Assembly: GCF_900111145.1 (NCBI RefSeq)
Contig: NZ_FOIR01000001.1
Span: 379,501-443,500, forward strand
Length of the DNA: 64,000 nucleotides
Reading direction: 5' to 3'
From: Roseivirga pacifica
Lineage (GTDB): Bacteria; Bacteroidota; Bacteroidia; Cytophagales; Cyclobacteriaceae
Position numbers and translations under genes: made by a program. Positions within the stretch are counted from its first letter, which is position 1. Every line of letters starts with the position of its first letter. Shown one piece after another: positions 34,853 through 43,777 of this stretch. The notes under the pieces were generated by a model. The model ran no database searches. It was given only the letters and a program-made list of their open reading frames with translations, and was not told the DNA's origin.

Positions 34853-37665
34853 TATCTACTTAAGTACAAATTGCGTTTCGAATAAATATCGAGGAAGTAA
34901 TCGTCCATCAAGTCATCAATGAAGTAAATCGCCTCCCCGGTAGACTTCATTTCAGGTCCTAATTCTTTGTTAACATTCGGGAATTTATGGAATGAGAATA
35001 CAGGCTCTTTTATCGCGTATCCTTTCTTCACTGGTTTAAAGTCGAAATCCTTCAACTTTTTCTCTCCCAACATCACCTTAGTGGCGTAGTTCACATAAGG
35101 TTCCTGATAAGCCTTACCTATGAAAGGAACGGTTCTAGATGCTCTAGGGTTCGCTTCAATGATATAAACTTTATCGTCCTTGATGGCGAACTGAATGTTG
35201 ATCAAGCCAACTGTATCCAAGGCCAAGGCGATTTTCTTAGTATGCGCTTCAATTTGCTGCATTACAAAGTCGCCCAAGCTGTATGGAGGCAACACTGCGT
35301 AAGAGTCTCCAGAGTGGATACCCGCAGGCTCAATGTGCTCCATAATTCCTATGATGTACACATCTTCGCCATCGCAAATCGCATCTGCTTCAGCCTCAAT
35401 GGCACCGTCTAAGAAGTGATCGAGCAATACCCTGTTGCCAGGAATGTCTCTTAGTATATTCACCACGTGCTCTTCAAGCTCTTGCTCGTTGATCACGATC
35501 TTCATGCTTTGCCCACCCAACACGTAAGAAGGACGAACAAGTAGCGGAAAGCCTAGGTCTTTGGCCAGCTCAAGTGCTTCTTCAGCATCTTCAATTACGC
35601 CAAACTTAGGGTAAGGAATGTTGTTCTCTGCCAACAATGTAGAGAAACGACCTCTGTCTTCTGCAAGATCGAGCGCCTCGTAGCTTGTACCGATAATTTT
35701 GATGCCGTATCTGTCTAGCTTTTCAGCCAATTTCAGTGCAGTTTGACCACCCAACTGAACGATTACACCTTCTGGCTTTTCGTGCAGAATGATATCGTAA
35801 ATGTGCTCCCAGAACACCGGCTCAAAGTACAGCTTATCGGCCGTATCGAAATCGGTAGAAACAGTTTCCGGGTTACAGTTAATCATAATGGTTTCGTAAC
35901 CACATTCTTTGGCTGCATAAAGCCCGTGCACACAGCAGTAGTCGAACTCAATACCCTGACCAATTCGGTTAGGGCCCGAACCGAGCACAATGATTTTCTT
36001 ATTATCAGATCTTACCGACTCGTTTTCTTGGTCGAAAGTTGAGTAGTAATAAGGTGTTTTTGCTTCGAATTCTGCTGCACAGGTGTCTACCATTTTGTAA
36101 ACACGCTTAATGCCCACATCGTGTCTTTTGTTGAATACCTCGCTTTCAAGGCATTTCAATAAGTGAGCGATTTGGCGGTCGGCATAACCTTTCTCTTTTG
36201 CTGTTCTAAGCAATTCAGTTGGCAGCGTATCGAGCGTATATTTTTCGATTTGGTTTTCAAGCAGAATCAAATCTTCAATTTGCTGTAAGAACCACTTATC
36301 GATCTTAGTCTTTTTCTGAATAGTCTTGAATGGAATACCTAGTTTAAAGGCATCGTAAATATGGAACAATCTGTTCCAGCTCGGATGCTCAAGGCTTTCC
36401 AACAAGGTGTTTTGGTCTGTAACTTCTTTGCCATCGGCACCAAGTCCATTTCGCTTAATTTCTAGCGACTGGCAAGCCTTCTGAAGTGCTTCTTGGAAGT
36501 TTCTACCAATACCCATGGCTTCTCCAACCGACTTCATCTGTAAACCTAGTCTTCTGTCAGAACCTTTGAATTTATCAAAGTTCCATCTTGGCACCTTTAC
36601 AATGGTGTAGTCCAAGGCAGGCTCAAAGAAGGCAGAAGTTGTTTTTGTGATTTGGTTGCTCAACTCATCTAAGTTGTAACCAATAGCCAATTTAGCCGCG
36701 ATTTTTGCAATTGGATAACCCGTTGCTTTAGATGCAAGTGCAGAAGAGCGAGAAACCCTTGGGTTAATCTCGATACCTACGATGTCATCATTCTCTGGGT
36801 TAACGGCAAACTGCACGTTACATCCACCTGCAAACTGACCGATACCGTTGATCATTCTGATAGAAAGATCTCTCATCTCCTGATACACGGTATCTGGCAA
36901 TGTCATGGCTGGTGCCACAGTAATTGAGTCGCCAGTGTGCACGCCCATCGGGTCGAAGTTCTCGATAGAACAGATGATAATAACGTTGCCGATGTTATCG
37001 CGAATAAGCTCTACCTCGTACTCTTTCCAACCCAAAATACTTTGCTCTACAAGTACTTCGTGAATCGGAGAGGCATTCAAACCGCGGGTTAGCGCAGTAT
37101 CGAATTCTTCTTGGCTGTTTACAAAACCTCCACCATAACCACCTAGGGTGTACGAAGGTCTGATAACTAATGGAAAGCCAATTTCTTGGGCAATCTCTTT
37201 TCCTTTTAAGAATGAAGTGGCGGTTTCACCTTTACACACGTTCACTCCAATTTCGATCATTTTCTTACGGAAAAGCTCACGATCTTCGGTGGTTTCAATG
37301 GCGTTAATATCAACACCGATTATACGCACACCAAACTTTTCCCAAATGCCAGCCTTGTCACACTCAATGGCAAGGTTCAAAGCAGTTTGACCACCCATAG
37401 TAGGCAGAACTGCATCGATTTTGTGCTTTTGAAGAATTTCTACAATTGACTTCTTGGTCAATGGTTTTAGATAAACATTGTCGGCAGTTACCGGGTCGGT
37501 CATAATTGTTGCCGGATTGGAATTGATAAGAGTTACCTCAATTCCTTCTTCTCTTAATGAACGAGAAGCTTGAGATCCAGAATAATCAAACTCACAGGCT
37601 TGGCCGATAATGATTGGTCCGCTACCAATGATCAGGACGGATTTAATGCTATTGTCTTTAGGCAT
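34852..37665 (-). CDS. carB: Carbamoyl-phosphate synthase large subunit, without MGS-like domain
   Basis: A 937-residue enzyme making carbamoyl phosphate for arginine and pyrimidine synthesis. Two ATP-grasp halves are visible, each beginning with a nucleotide motif ([20 protein letters not shown] near residue 10 and [18 protein letters not shown] near 560) and a phosphate loop ([21 protein letters not shown]). The protein ends soon after the second ATP-grasp domain ([20 protein letters not shown]), so the ~130-residue allosteric MGS-like domain of the E. coli enzyme is missing. That suggests no UMP or ornithine control of the usual kind. carA is not in the window. Confidence 0.96.
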   Translation of the reverse strand: MPKDNSIKSVLIIGSGPIIIGQACEFDYSGSQASRSLREEGIEVTLINSNPATIMTDPVTADNVYLKPLTKKSIVEILQKHKIDAVLPTMGGQTALNLAIECDKAGIWEKFGVRIIGVDINAIETTEDRELFRKKMIEIGVNVCKGETATSFLKGKEIAQEIGFPLVIRPSYTLGGYGGGFVNSQEEFDTALTRGLNASPIHEVLVEQSILGWKEYEVELIRDNIGNVIIICSIENFDPMGVHTGDSITVAPAMTLPDTVYQEMRDLSIRMINGIGQFAGGCNVQFAVNPENDDIVGIEINPRVSRSSALASKATGYPIAKIAAKLAIGYNLDELSNQITKTTSAFFEPALDYTIVKVPRWNFDKFKGSDRRLGLQMKSVGEAMGIGRNFQEALQKACQSLEIKRNGLGADGKEVTDQNTLLESLEHPSWNRLFHIYDAFKLGIPFKTIQKKTKIDKWFLQQIEDLILLENQIEKYTLDTLPTELLRTAKEKGYADRQIAHLLKCLESEVFNKRHDVGIKRVYKMVDTCAAEFEAKTPYYYSTFDQENESVRSDNKKIIVLGSGPNRIGQGIEFDYCCVHGLYAAKECGYETIMINCNPETVSTDFDTADKLYFEPVFWEHIYDIILHEKPEGVIVQLGGQTALKLAEKLDRYGIKIIGTSYEALDLAEDRGRFSTLLAENNIPYPKFGVIEDAEEALELAKDLGFPLLVRPSYVLGGQSMKIVINEQELEEHVVNILRDIPGNRVLLDHFLDGAIEAEADAICDGEDVYIIGIMEHIEPAGIHSGDSYAVLPPYSLGDFVMQQIEAHTKKIALALDTVGLINIQFAIKDDKVYIIEANPRASRTVPFIGKAYQEPYVNYATKVMLGEKKLKDFDFKPVKKGYAIKEPVFSFHKFPNVNKELGPEMKSTGEAIYFIDDLMDDYFLDIYSKRNLYLSR

Positions 37666-37712
37666 GTTAAATGAAGAACGACTTACTTAATTGACTAGGG
37701 TATAAATTGGCA

Positions 37713-37742
37713 CAAAGTTAGGGCATAAAGCTTACAATCAAA
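37713..37742 (-). promoter_or_regulatory. Promoter of carB
   Basis: TTTG (37739-37742)-N18-TAACTTTG (37713-37720) on the minus strand, 47 bp before the start codon. Confidence 0.7.
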
Positions 37743-37861
37743 ACCCATATAAGTAGATAATGCACAAGGGCTTGAAAGAGGCTAAAATTGCCATATTTAA
37801 GACAAGACGAAGGGAAAAATTGTTTAAATTAATTTGCCATTATTTAAATATTCAAAAAGAA

Positions 37862-38272
37862 ATGAAAGCACTCATCCGAATGAAATTTGGCCTAATGCTA
37901 GTAGCAGTTATGCTATTTGCTGTAGGCTGCGCTGCAACTGACGGAACTACCTCTGGCAGTAAGGCAAAAGCAAAAACTTATGATCCAACCGGAACATGGG
38001 ATTACTATGTAAGCACTCCCGATGGCGGTAGCGCAGGAAAAATGGTTATAACTGGAGCGCCAGGAGCCTATGTGGGGGTTTTACAAACCGATCAGTTTGG
38101 CGAATTAGAAATGTCTGGCTTGGACGTTCAGGGAACCCAAATGACTGCCAACCTAGAAGTAATGGGTATGTCTGCAGATATTGACTGCTCTTTTGATGGA
38201 GACTCTATGCAAGGCACTGTTTACCTAGGCGATGATGCACTGCCAATAGAGGCAACTCGCGTAAGTAAATAA
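37862..38272 (+). CDS. Small lipoprotein
   Basis: A 136-residue lipoprotein; lipobox FAVGC, lipidated Cys23 from the ATG at 37862. An alternative ATG at 37880 would give a 6-residue shorter signal peptide. The frame extends further upstream to 37760, but those residues are basic and unlike a signal sequence. The mature part reads like a compact beta-barrel (GTWDYYVSTPDGGSAGKMVI, MQGTVYLGDDALPIEATR). No function is known. Confidence 0.7.
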   Translation: MKALIRMKFGLMLVAVMLFAVGCAATDGTTSGSKAKAKTYDPTGTWDYYVSTPDGGSAGKMVITGAPGAYVGVLQTDQFGELEMSGLDVQGTQMTANLEVMGMSADIDCSFDGDSMQGTVYLGDDALPIEATRVSK

Positions 38273-38294
38273 TTGTACAGCGGGTATAAAAAAA

Positions 38295-38335
38295 GGCTGC
38301 CAGCCCGAAATATCGGGAGGCAGCCCTTTTTATTT
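38295..38335. terminator. Bidirectional terminator
   Basis: GGCTGCC/GGCAGCC outer stem with an inner CCCGA/TCGGG stem; T runs on both strands. It lies between convergent lipoprotein genes. Confidence 0.85.
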
Positions 38336-38348
38336 ATGTACTTTTAGT

Positions 38349-39998
38349 TTAAAGCTGTCTTCCGCTCCAGGTTCCTTCGGATTTACCACCGTTGTTATTC
38401 ACGTTTCCGCTTACCTGCAAGCTCGATCCACTTCCTTTAAAGATGATGGTTCCACCAAAGTTAAAGTTACCGTGAATTGTTAGCGAACCCTCAATAACCA
38501 AAGTAGAATTAGAACCTAGGTTCAAGTCTCTGTTTACCACTAGCGACCCGTTCATATCGAACTTACCACCATTCTGAACAAGCAGGTTAGAACCAACTTG
38601 CATAGCACCACAGTAGTAAAGTTCACCCTCTACATTCAGGTCGTTTCTGAAAGCAATACTACCTGATTTAATGATAGTCTGATTTCTTTCAACTTTAGCC
38701 GAAGGGTTTGTATTGATATTCCATGTGTCACCATTAGCACAAGCATCGATTTCCGGAGCAATTCTTTTAAGCACCTTAACACCACCTGTACCGTTGGCTA
38801 CAACAATGTAGCTATCGTTGGCTGCAACAAAGTTGGCAGAACCAGAAAGGTTCAATACGCCATTTACAGTAAGGTTACTGCCAATTGGCTTGTCGGCAAT
38901 AAATAAACCAGAAGTACCATTGGCGATATAGATCTTATCTTCATCTACAGCAATTCCGTTGCTTAGTCCACCACCAAAAGCAGTGCTTGGTAAATGATAT
39001 TCTTCGGTTGCGCTACTGCTATTTAAGTCGAAAATTTTCACACCTAAATCACTCATCGCGGTGTAAGCAAGGCCCGCGTCAATCACTACGGTGTTCTTAC
39101 CATCTACTACATTCATACTACCCGCAGCAGAATTACCTCTTTTGTTAAGCCCGTTAGCAGCCACACGGTAAATTTCAATGCTAGAGTTTGTACCACCTTT
39201 AAGTACCACCATGTCATCATTTACATCGCCACCTGTAGTTGCTACATCTTTGGCATCAGCGTAGTTTTCTGTTTCGTTAATGGTAAAATGGTTGCTTCCA
39301 TTTCTAACATCTACTGCAACTACACCACCATCGCCAGAGCGTCCACCAGCGGTTACATATAGCATGTGGCGAGTTCTAATAACTCCGTTGGCATTTGGGC
39401 CAGGCAATTCCAAAGTCTGAGTGTTTTCAGTAACCAAACCGTTTGTAATGTCTAGTTTTTCTACAATTGCTCCAGAGCCGTTGGCACCAGCCAAATAAAC
39501 CCGCTGCGTATTTCCATCAAGGTCTACTTCGGTATCTACAGCCAAAGCATTCATGTTGGTATCGTTATAAAGCGCCTGACCTGTAATGCTGATATTTGCC
39601 TCGTTAGCTAGGTTAATCACTTCAAATCCACCACCATATTCTGCTCCGTTAATGTGATAGGTAACGAATGCCTGATCACCATCGAGCCTTACGTGTGTAG
39701 CTGAAAGGGTATTTCCCTTTAAACTAGGGGAAGCGATTTCTGCAATCAATTCATAGGTAGAATCGTCCGTTGTACTAGCGGCTAGATTAGCTGCTCCTTT
39801 AGAACCACCACCATTAGTATTTAGGCCAACAGACTGGTTTTTCATTGCCACGCGACTGCTCAAAGAAGCCACATCGTTCGACACGGCAAGCCTTGTCTCT
39901 TCTCCTTCTGCACTTGGCGCATCGTTACATGCCTGAAGCAATAGAGCTCCAGAAATACTCAAGAGTAGAGCGCGTACATGTAATTTCCTCATTTTCAT
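38349..39998 (-). CDS. Lipoprotein: LVIVD-like propeller plus beta-solenoid C-terminus
   Basis: A 549-residue lipoprotein; lipobox LLQAC, lipidated Cys24. Residues 80-410 are propeller-like repeats (FEVINLANEANISITGQ, VKIFDLNSSSATEEYHLP) resembling LVIVD repeats. Residues 425-549 change to short hydrophobic/Asn-rich rungs (IAFRNDLNVEG, LVVNRDLNLGSNSTLVIEG, LTIHGNFNFGG), as in bactofilin-like or autotransporter solenoids. Function unknown; a surface protein is likely. The ATG at 39998 is 4 nt after a perfect -7 box, so this gene may be leaderless; the ATG at 39992 is the alternative. Confidence 0.72.
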   Translation of the reverse strand: MKMRKLHVRALLLSISGALLLQACNDAPSAEGEETRLAVSNDVASLSSRVAMKNQSVGLNTNGGGSKGAANLAASTTDDSTYELIAEIASPSLKGNTLSATHVRLDGDQAFVTYHINGAEYGGGFEVINLANEANISITGQALYNDTNMNALAVDTEVDLDGNTQRVYLAGANGSGAIVEKLDITNGLVTENTQTLELPGPNANGVIRTRHMLYVTAGGRSGDGGVVAVDVRNGSNHFTINETENYADAKDVATTGGDVNDDMVVLKGGTNSSIEIYRVAANGLNKRGNSAAGSMNVVDGKNTVVIDAGLAYTAMSDLGVKIFDLNSSSATEEYHLPSTAFGGGLSNGIAVDEDKIYIANGTSGLFIADKPIGSNLTVNGVLNLSGSANFVAANDSYIVVANGTGGVKVLKRIAPEIDACANGDTWNINTNPSAKVERNQTIIKSGSIAFRNDLNVEGELYYCGAMQVGSNLLVQNGGKFDMNGSLVVNRDLNLGSNSTLVIEGSLTIHGNFNFGGTIIFKGSGSSLQVSGNVNNNGGKSEGTWSGRQL

Positions 39999-40002
39999 TC
40001 TG

Positions 40003-40032
40003 CAAAGTTAGTTTATCGTCTCTTTTACCAAC
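40003..40032 (-). promoter_or_regulatory. Promoter directly before the propeller-solenoid lipoprotein
   Basis: GTTG (40029-40032)-N18-TAACTTTG (40003-40010) on the minus strand; the start codon follows after CAGA. Confidence 0.65.
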
Positions 40033-40123
40033 TACGTGCCAATTAATAAATCCCCTAATTTGTGATTTAATGACCCTTTACTGGATTTAACTGGTTCCAA
40101 ATTGGGAATGAACGGCCATAGTT

Positions 40124-40226
40124 GAGATTAATTAGACAAGCATTTCGCAACCCAAAAAGTTCAACACACCAGTCTTCTCGAGAAGATCAAATAGAGATTA
40201 ATTCCCAAATAGAGACTTAATCCAAA
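40124..40226. repeat. Palindrome and repeated GAGATTAATT motif in a 321-bp intergenic region
   Basis: Between the divergent lipoprotein genes at 39998 and 40320 lie GAGATTAATT at 40124-40133 and again at 40194-40203, a third variant (GAGACTTAAT) 18 bp later, and the perfect 14-bp palindrome TCTTCTCGAGAAGA at 40173-40186. They may be regulator sites. No ORF is credible in this region. Confidence 0.35.
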
Positions 40227-40319
40227 ATAGGAACTGTAAAACAATAATCAAAACATTGATTATCAGTGTTTTAAAATTTTGGCTCTTGGTTTGCCTATTG
40301 TTTTTCAAACAATTTCAAC

Positions 40320-40787
40320 ATGACAACACTAAAGAACCTTACATTCATCCTGCTTATCGGCTTGGCAGCACAGTCATGCCAAAAGGATGCGCAGCTTTTT
40401 ATCTCTAAAGAAGAGCGAGCCACTGCAAAGAACCAATCTATGGCACTTGAGGGCGAATGGATCAACCTTGAGCATAAGGATGTTGCTATTTACGCCATAA
40501 ATAAAACGAATGATGGCTTCAGCATTGCCATGAACGATTCGCTGTACAAAATGACCAATTTGAAATTGGTTGGCGACCTAAACTTTACTTTGAGTTTGGC
40601 TAGTGCATCTGGAAATACAGAAAAATATTTCGGGCACTTTACCAGTTATGACAGAACAGCTTTGGTGTTGACTCCGCTTAGTGGTGGTCAATCGGACATG
40701 ATTGAGCCTATTAGCCTTAAGAAAGTAAAAAAGGAAACCACTCTCGCAGTTTCCTTAAATGATAAACGTTCCAAAAAGAACGACTAA
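40320..40787 (+). CDS. Lipoprotein, lipocalin-like in appearance
   Basis: A 155-residue lipoprotein; lipobox AAQSC, lipidated Cys20. The mature part (LEGEWINLEHKDVAIYAI.., YFGHFTSYDRTALVLTPL) has the size and strand pattern of lipocalin-like proteins, but no diagnostic motif. The last ~20 codons (ETTLAVSLNDKRSKKND) overlap the terminator of the convergent lpdA gene. Function unknown. Confidence 0.68.
   Translation: MTTLKNLTFILLIGLAAQSCQKDAQLFISKEERATAKNQSMALEGEWINLEHKDVAIYAINKTNDGFSIAMNDSLYKMTNLKLVGDLNFTLSLASASGNTEKYFGHFTSYDRTALVLTPLSGGQSDMIEPISLKKVKKETTLAVSLNDKRSKKND
40727..40756 (-). terminator. Terminator of sucA-odhB-lpdA, inside the opposing coding region
   Basis: On the minus strand, AAGGAAAC and GTTTCCTT pair around a 10-nt loop and run into six T. 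It lies 35 bp past the lpdA stop, within the last codons of the plus-strand lipoprotein gene. Confidence 0.75.
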
Positions 40788-40790
40788 GTT

Positions 40791-42191
40791 TTATATGTGT
40801 AAGGCTCTGTTGTCTGTAGCTGCCAAACACGCCTCTTTAAACGCTTCGGTATATGTAGGGTGAGCGTGAGACATTCTAGAAATGTCTTCTGCGCTTGCTC
40901 TATATTCCATAGCAACAACGGCTTCAGCAATCATGTCGGCTGTTCTTGGGCCAATCATATGCACGCCAAGAATCTCATCCGTTTCTTTATCTGCCAATAC
41001 CTTTACTACACCATCAGTATCCATAGATGCTCTGGCTCGGCCCGATGCTTTGAAAGGGAATGATCCAGCTTTGTAAGCTCTGCCTTGCTCTTTCAATTGC
41101 TCTTCAGTATAACCTACAGCAGCAACCTCTGGCCAAGTATACACCACGCCAGGAATTAGGTTGTAGTTGATGTGCGGCTTTTGTCCCATAATAGTTTCAG
41201 CCACAAAAACACCTTCTTCTTCCGCCTTATGTGCCAACATAGCACCCTTAATTACATCGCCAATCGCGTAAACGTTGTCTACCGTAGTCTGCAAATGTTC
41301 GTTCACTTCAATTCTACCGCGATCGTCAGTTTTTAAGCCAATGTTTTCTAAGCCAAGACCATCAGTGTAAGGCTTTCTACCAATAGAAACCAAGCAGTAA
41401 TCACCTTTGATTTCTACAGTTTCGCCTTTCTTGTTTTCAGCTTTAATAGTCACTGTTTTAGCTGTGCCTTTTACCTCGGTAACTTTGTGGCCTAGGTAGA
41501 AGTTGAAGCCGAGCTTTTTCAATGACTTCTTCAATTCTCTACCCATGGTTTTATCCATAGAAGGAATTAGGTCATCCATAAACTCAACCACAGATACTTC
41601 GGCACCCAAACGTGCGTAAACAGAACCAAGCTCCATGCCGATAACACCACCGCCTATTACGATCATGTGTTTTGGCACTTCTTTCAATTCCAAAGCTTCG
41701 GTAGAAGTGATAATGCGCTTTTTGTCGATTTCGATGAAAGGAAGTGAAGCTGGTTTAGAACCAGTTGCAATGATCACCTTATCGGTCTCAATTTGCGTTT
41801 CTTTTCCTTCGCTATCTGTGATTTTGATGTTGTTCTTATCTACAAACGAACCCACACCTGTGTGAACATCGATCTTGTTTTTCTTCATTAAGAAAGCAAT
41901 ACCGTTCACATTGTCGGTAACTACACCGCGCTTGCGCTCAATCATTTGCTCCAAGTTCACCTTCAGGTTATCAAGCTCAATGCCGTGCGCTTTAAAAGTG
42001 TGCTCAGCATTGTGATAGTGCTCTGAAGAATCCAAAAGTGCTTTTGAAGGAATACAGCCAACATTAAGGCAAGTTCCTCCAAGGGTATCGTATTTTTCGA
42101 TGATGGCGGTTTTCATACCCAGCTGTGCGCAACGAATAGCTGCTACATATCCACCAGGACCAGAACCGATTACTGTTACATCGTATTTCAT
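40791..42191 (-). CDS. lpdA: Dihydrolipoyl dehydrogenase (E3)
   Basis: A 466-residue flavoprotein that reoxidises dihydrolipoyl groups with NAD. FAD motif GSGPGGYVAA (9-18), redox-active disulfide Cys41-x4-Cys46 in GGTCLNVGCIPSK, NAD motif IGGGVIGMELGSVYARLG, and the C-terminal HAHPTYTEAFKEA with the catalytic His. It is the third gene of sucA-odhB-lpdA, 36 bp after odhB, so it is expected to serve the 2-oxoglutarate complex and possibly others. Confidence 0.96.
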   Translation of the reverse strand: MKYDVTVIGSGPGGYVAAIRCAQLGMKTAIIEKYDTLGGTCLNVGCIPSKALLDSSEHYHNAEHTFKAHGIELDNLKVNLEQMIERKRGVVTDNVNGIAFLMKKNKIDVHTGVGSFVDKNNIKITDSEGKETQIETDKVIIATGSKPASLPFIEIDKKRIITSTEALELKEVPKHMIVIGGGVIGMELGSVYARLGAEVSVVEFMDDLIPSMDKTMGRELKKSLKKLGFNFYLGHKVTEVKGTAKTVTIKAENKKGETVEIKGDYCLVSIGRKPYTDGLGLENIGLKTDDRGRIEVNEHLQTTVDNVYAIGDVIKGAMLAHKAEEEGVFVAETIMGQKPHINYNLIPGVVYTWPEVAAVGYTEEQLKEQGRAYKAGSFPFKASGRARASMDTDGVVKVLADKETDEILGVHMIGPRTADMIAEAVVAMEYRASAEDISRMSHAHPTYTEAFKEACLAATDNRALHI

Positions 42192-42227
42192 TTTCTTGTA
42201 TTTAGTAGTGAGTACCTAGTATTGAGA

Positions 42228-43766
42228 TTAAACTCCGAGTAGTAATCTAGTTGGATCTTCCAACAACTCTTTCACTCTAACGAGGAAGCTTACAGACTCA
42301 CGGCCATCGATAATTCTATGGTCGTAAGAAAGGGCTACATACATAATAGGAAGAATTTGAACCTCGCCATTTACCGCCATTGGGCGCTCTACAATGTTGT
42401 GCATTCCTAAGATTGCCGATTGTGGTGCGTTGATAATCGGGGTAGAAAGCATAGAACCGAAAATACCACCATTAGTAATAGTGAAGGTTCCACCAGTCAT
42501 TTCGTCAATAGTCAATTTGCCGTCACGGGCTTTGGTTGCCAAACGAATTACTTCTTTCTCAACTTGGTCAAAGCTCATGTCCTCAGCATTTCTGATTACC
42601 GGAACCATCAAACCTTTAGGAGCAGAAACAGCAATTGAAACATCTACAAAGTCATTATAAACAATCTCGTTTCCGTCAATTTGAGCGTTTACCGCTGGCC
42701 AGTCTTTCAAAGCCATGGTAACGGCTTTCGTAAAGAACGACATGAAACCAAGGTTTACCTCGTACTTCTCTTTGAACTTCTCCTTGTATTTCTTTCTCAA
42801 GTCCATGATTGGCTTCATGTTCACCTCGTTAAACGTGGTCAACATGGCGGTTTCATTCTTAACAGAAACCAATCTTCTTGAAACTGTCTTACGCAAGGCG
42901 CTCATTTTCTCTCTGCGAGAGTTGCGTTCGCCTTTTGCTGCTGGTGCACTTGGAGCAGCGGTTTCTTTTGGAGCAGAAGCTGCAGGTTTAGCCGCAGGCT
43001 TTTCAGCATTCATGGCATCTTCTTTAGTAACTCTGCCATCTTTGCCTGTTCCTTTTATAGTAGAAGCATCAATTCCTTTTTCGCTTAAAATTTTAGCTGC
43101 GGCCGGAGAGGCATGGCCTGTAGCGTAAGTTTGCTCGCCAGATGGAGCAGCAGATGAAGTTTCTGAGCTTGTGCTTGGAGCACTGGCTGCTTCAGGAGCA
43201 CCGCCTTCCATCACTTCAATCTTACAGATTAACGCACCAATTTCTATGGTATCGCCTTCCTGGGCCACGGTTCTTAAAATACCAGAAGCCTCTGCAGGTA
43301 GTTCGAAGGTAGCCTTGTCAGAATCAACTTCAGCGATTACTTCGTCTAGTTCTACGTAGTCACCATCTTCTTTCAACCAGCTCGAAATAGTTACCTCGGT
43401 AATTGATTCGCCTACGGTAGGCACAATCATTTCTTTCACCTCGCCAGTCGCTTTTGGCTCACTGCTTTCTGCTTTTTCTGAAGACTCCTCCTTTTTCTCC
43501 TCTTTCGGAGCATCAGAAGAGCTTCCTGCGGCATCGGTATCGATAGTACAAATAAGGTCGCCAATTTGAAGCGTATCGCCTTCTTGTGCTTTAATACTGA
43601 GGGTTCCAGCAGCATCGGCAGGCAATTCAAATGTGGCTTTGTCAGACTCCATTTCGCAAATCACCTCGTCCATCTCTACATGGTCTCCATCTTGTTTGAA
43701 CCACTGTGCAATGGTGACTTCAGTTACTGATTCACCAACGGTAGGTACTTTGATTTCCAAACTCAT
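42228..43766 (-). CDS. odhB: 2-oxoglutarate dehydrogenase E2 (dihydrolipoyl succinyltransferase), two lipoyl domains
   Basis: A 512-residue E2 that transfers the succinyl group to CoA. Two lipoyl domains are present, each with ESDKATFEL or DSDKATFEL: lipoylated Lys43 and Lys151, linked by Glu/Ser-rich (88-105) and Ala/Pro/Ser-rich hinges. The E1/E3-binding domain follows (about 216-250, [20 protein letters not shown]), then the catalytic domain with [13 protein letters not shown] near the end. E. coli SucB has only one lipoyl domain. Upstream neighbour sucA identifies the substrate. Gaps of 11 bp to sucA and 36 bp to lpdA indicate one operon. Confidence 0.95.
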   Translation of the reverse strand: MSLEIKVPTVGESVTEVTIAQWFKQDGDHVEMDEVICEMESDKATFELPADAAGTLSIKAQEGDTLQIGDLICTIDTDAAGSSSDAPKEEKKEESSEKAESSEPKATGEVKEMIVPTVGESITEVTISSWLKEDGDYVELDEVIAEVDSDKATFELPAEASGILRTVAQEGDTIEIGALICKIEVMEGGAPEAASAPSTSSETSSAAPSGEQTYATGHASPAAAKILSEKGIDASTIKGTGKDGRVTKEDAMNAEKPAAKPAASAPKETAAPSAPAAKGERNSRREKMSALRKTVSRRLVSVKNETAMLTTFNEVNMKPIMDLRKKYKEKFKEKYEVNLGFMSFFTKAVTMALKDWPAVNAQIDGNEIVYNDFVDVSIAVSAPKGLMVPVIRNAEDMSFDQVEKEVIRLATKARDGKLTIDEMTGGTFTITNGGIFGSMLSTPIINAPQSAILGMHNIVERPMAVNGEVQILPIMYVALSYDHRIIDGRESVSFLVRVKELLEDPTRLLLGV

Positions 43767-43777
43767 AGTTTTCTATT

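Noticed and set aside
34852-37665. carB as a frameshifted pseudogene
   Set aside because: The end overlaps the next start by TAATG and both ATP-grasp domains are complete; a shorter lineage form is more likely.
42228-43766. Two lipoyl domains as a recent duplication artefact
   Set aside because: The two domains differ in many residues and are joined by typical hinges; multi-lipoyl E2 proteins are common.
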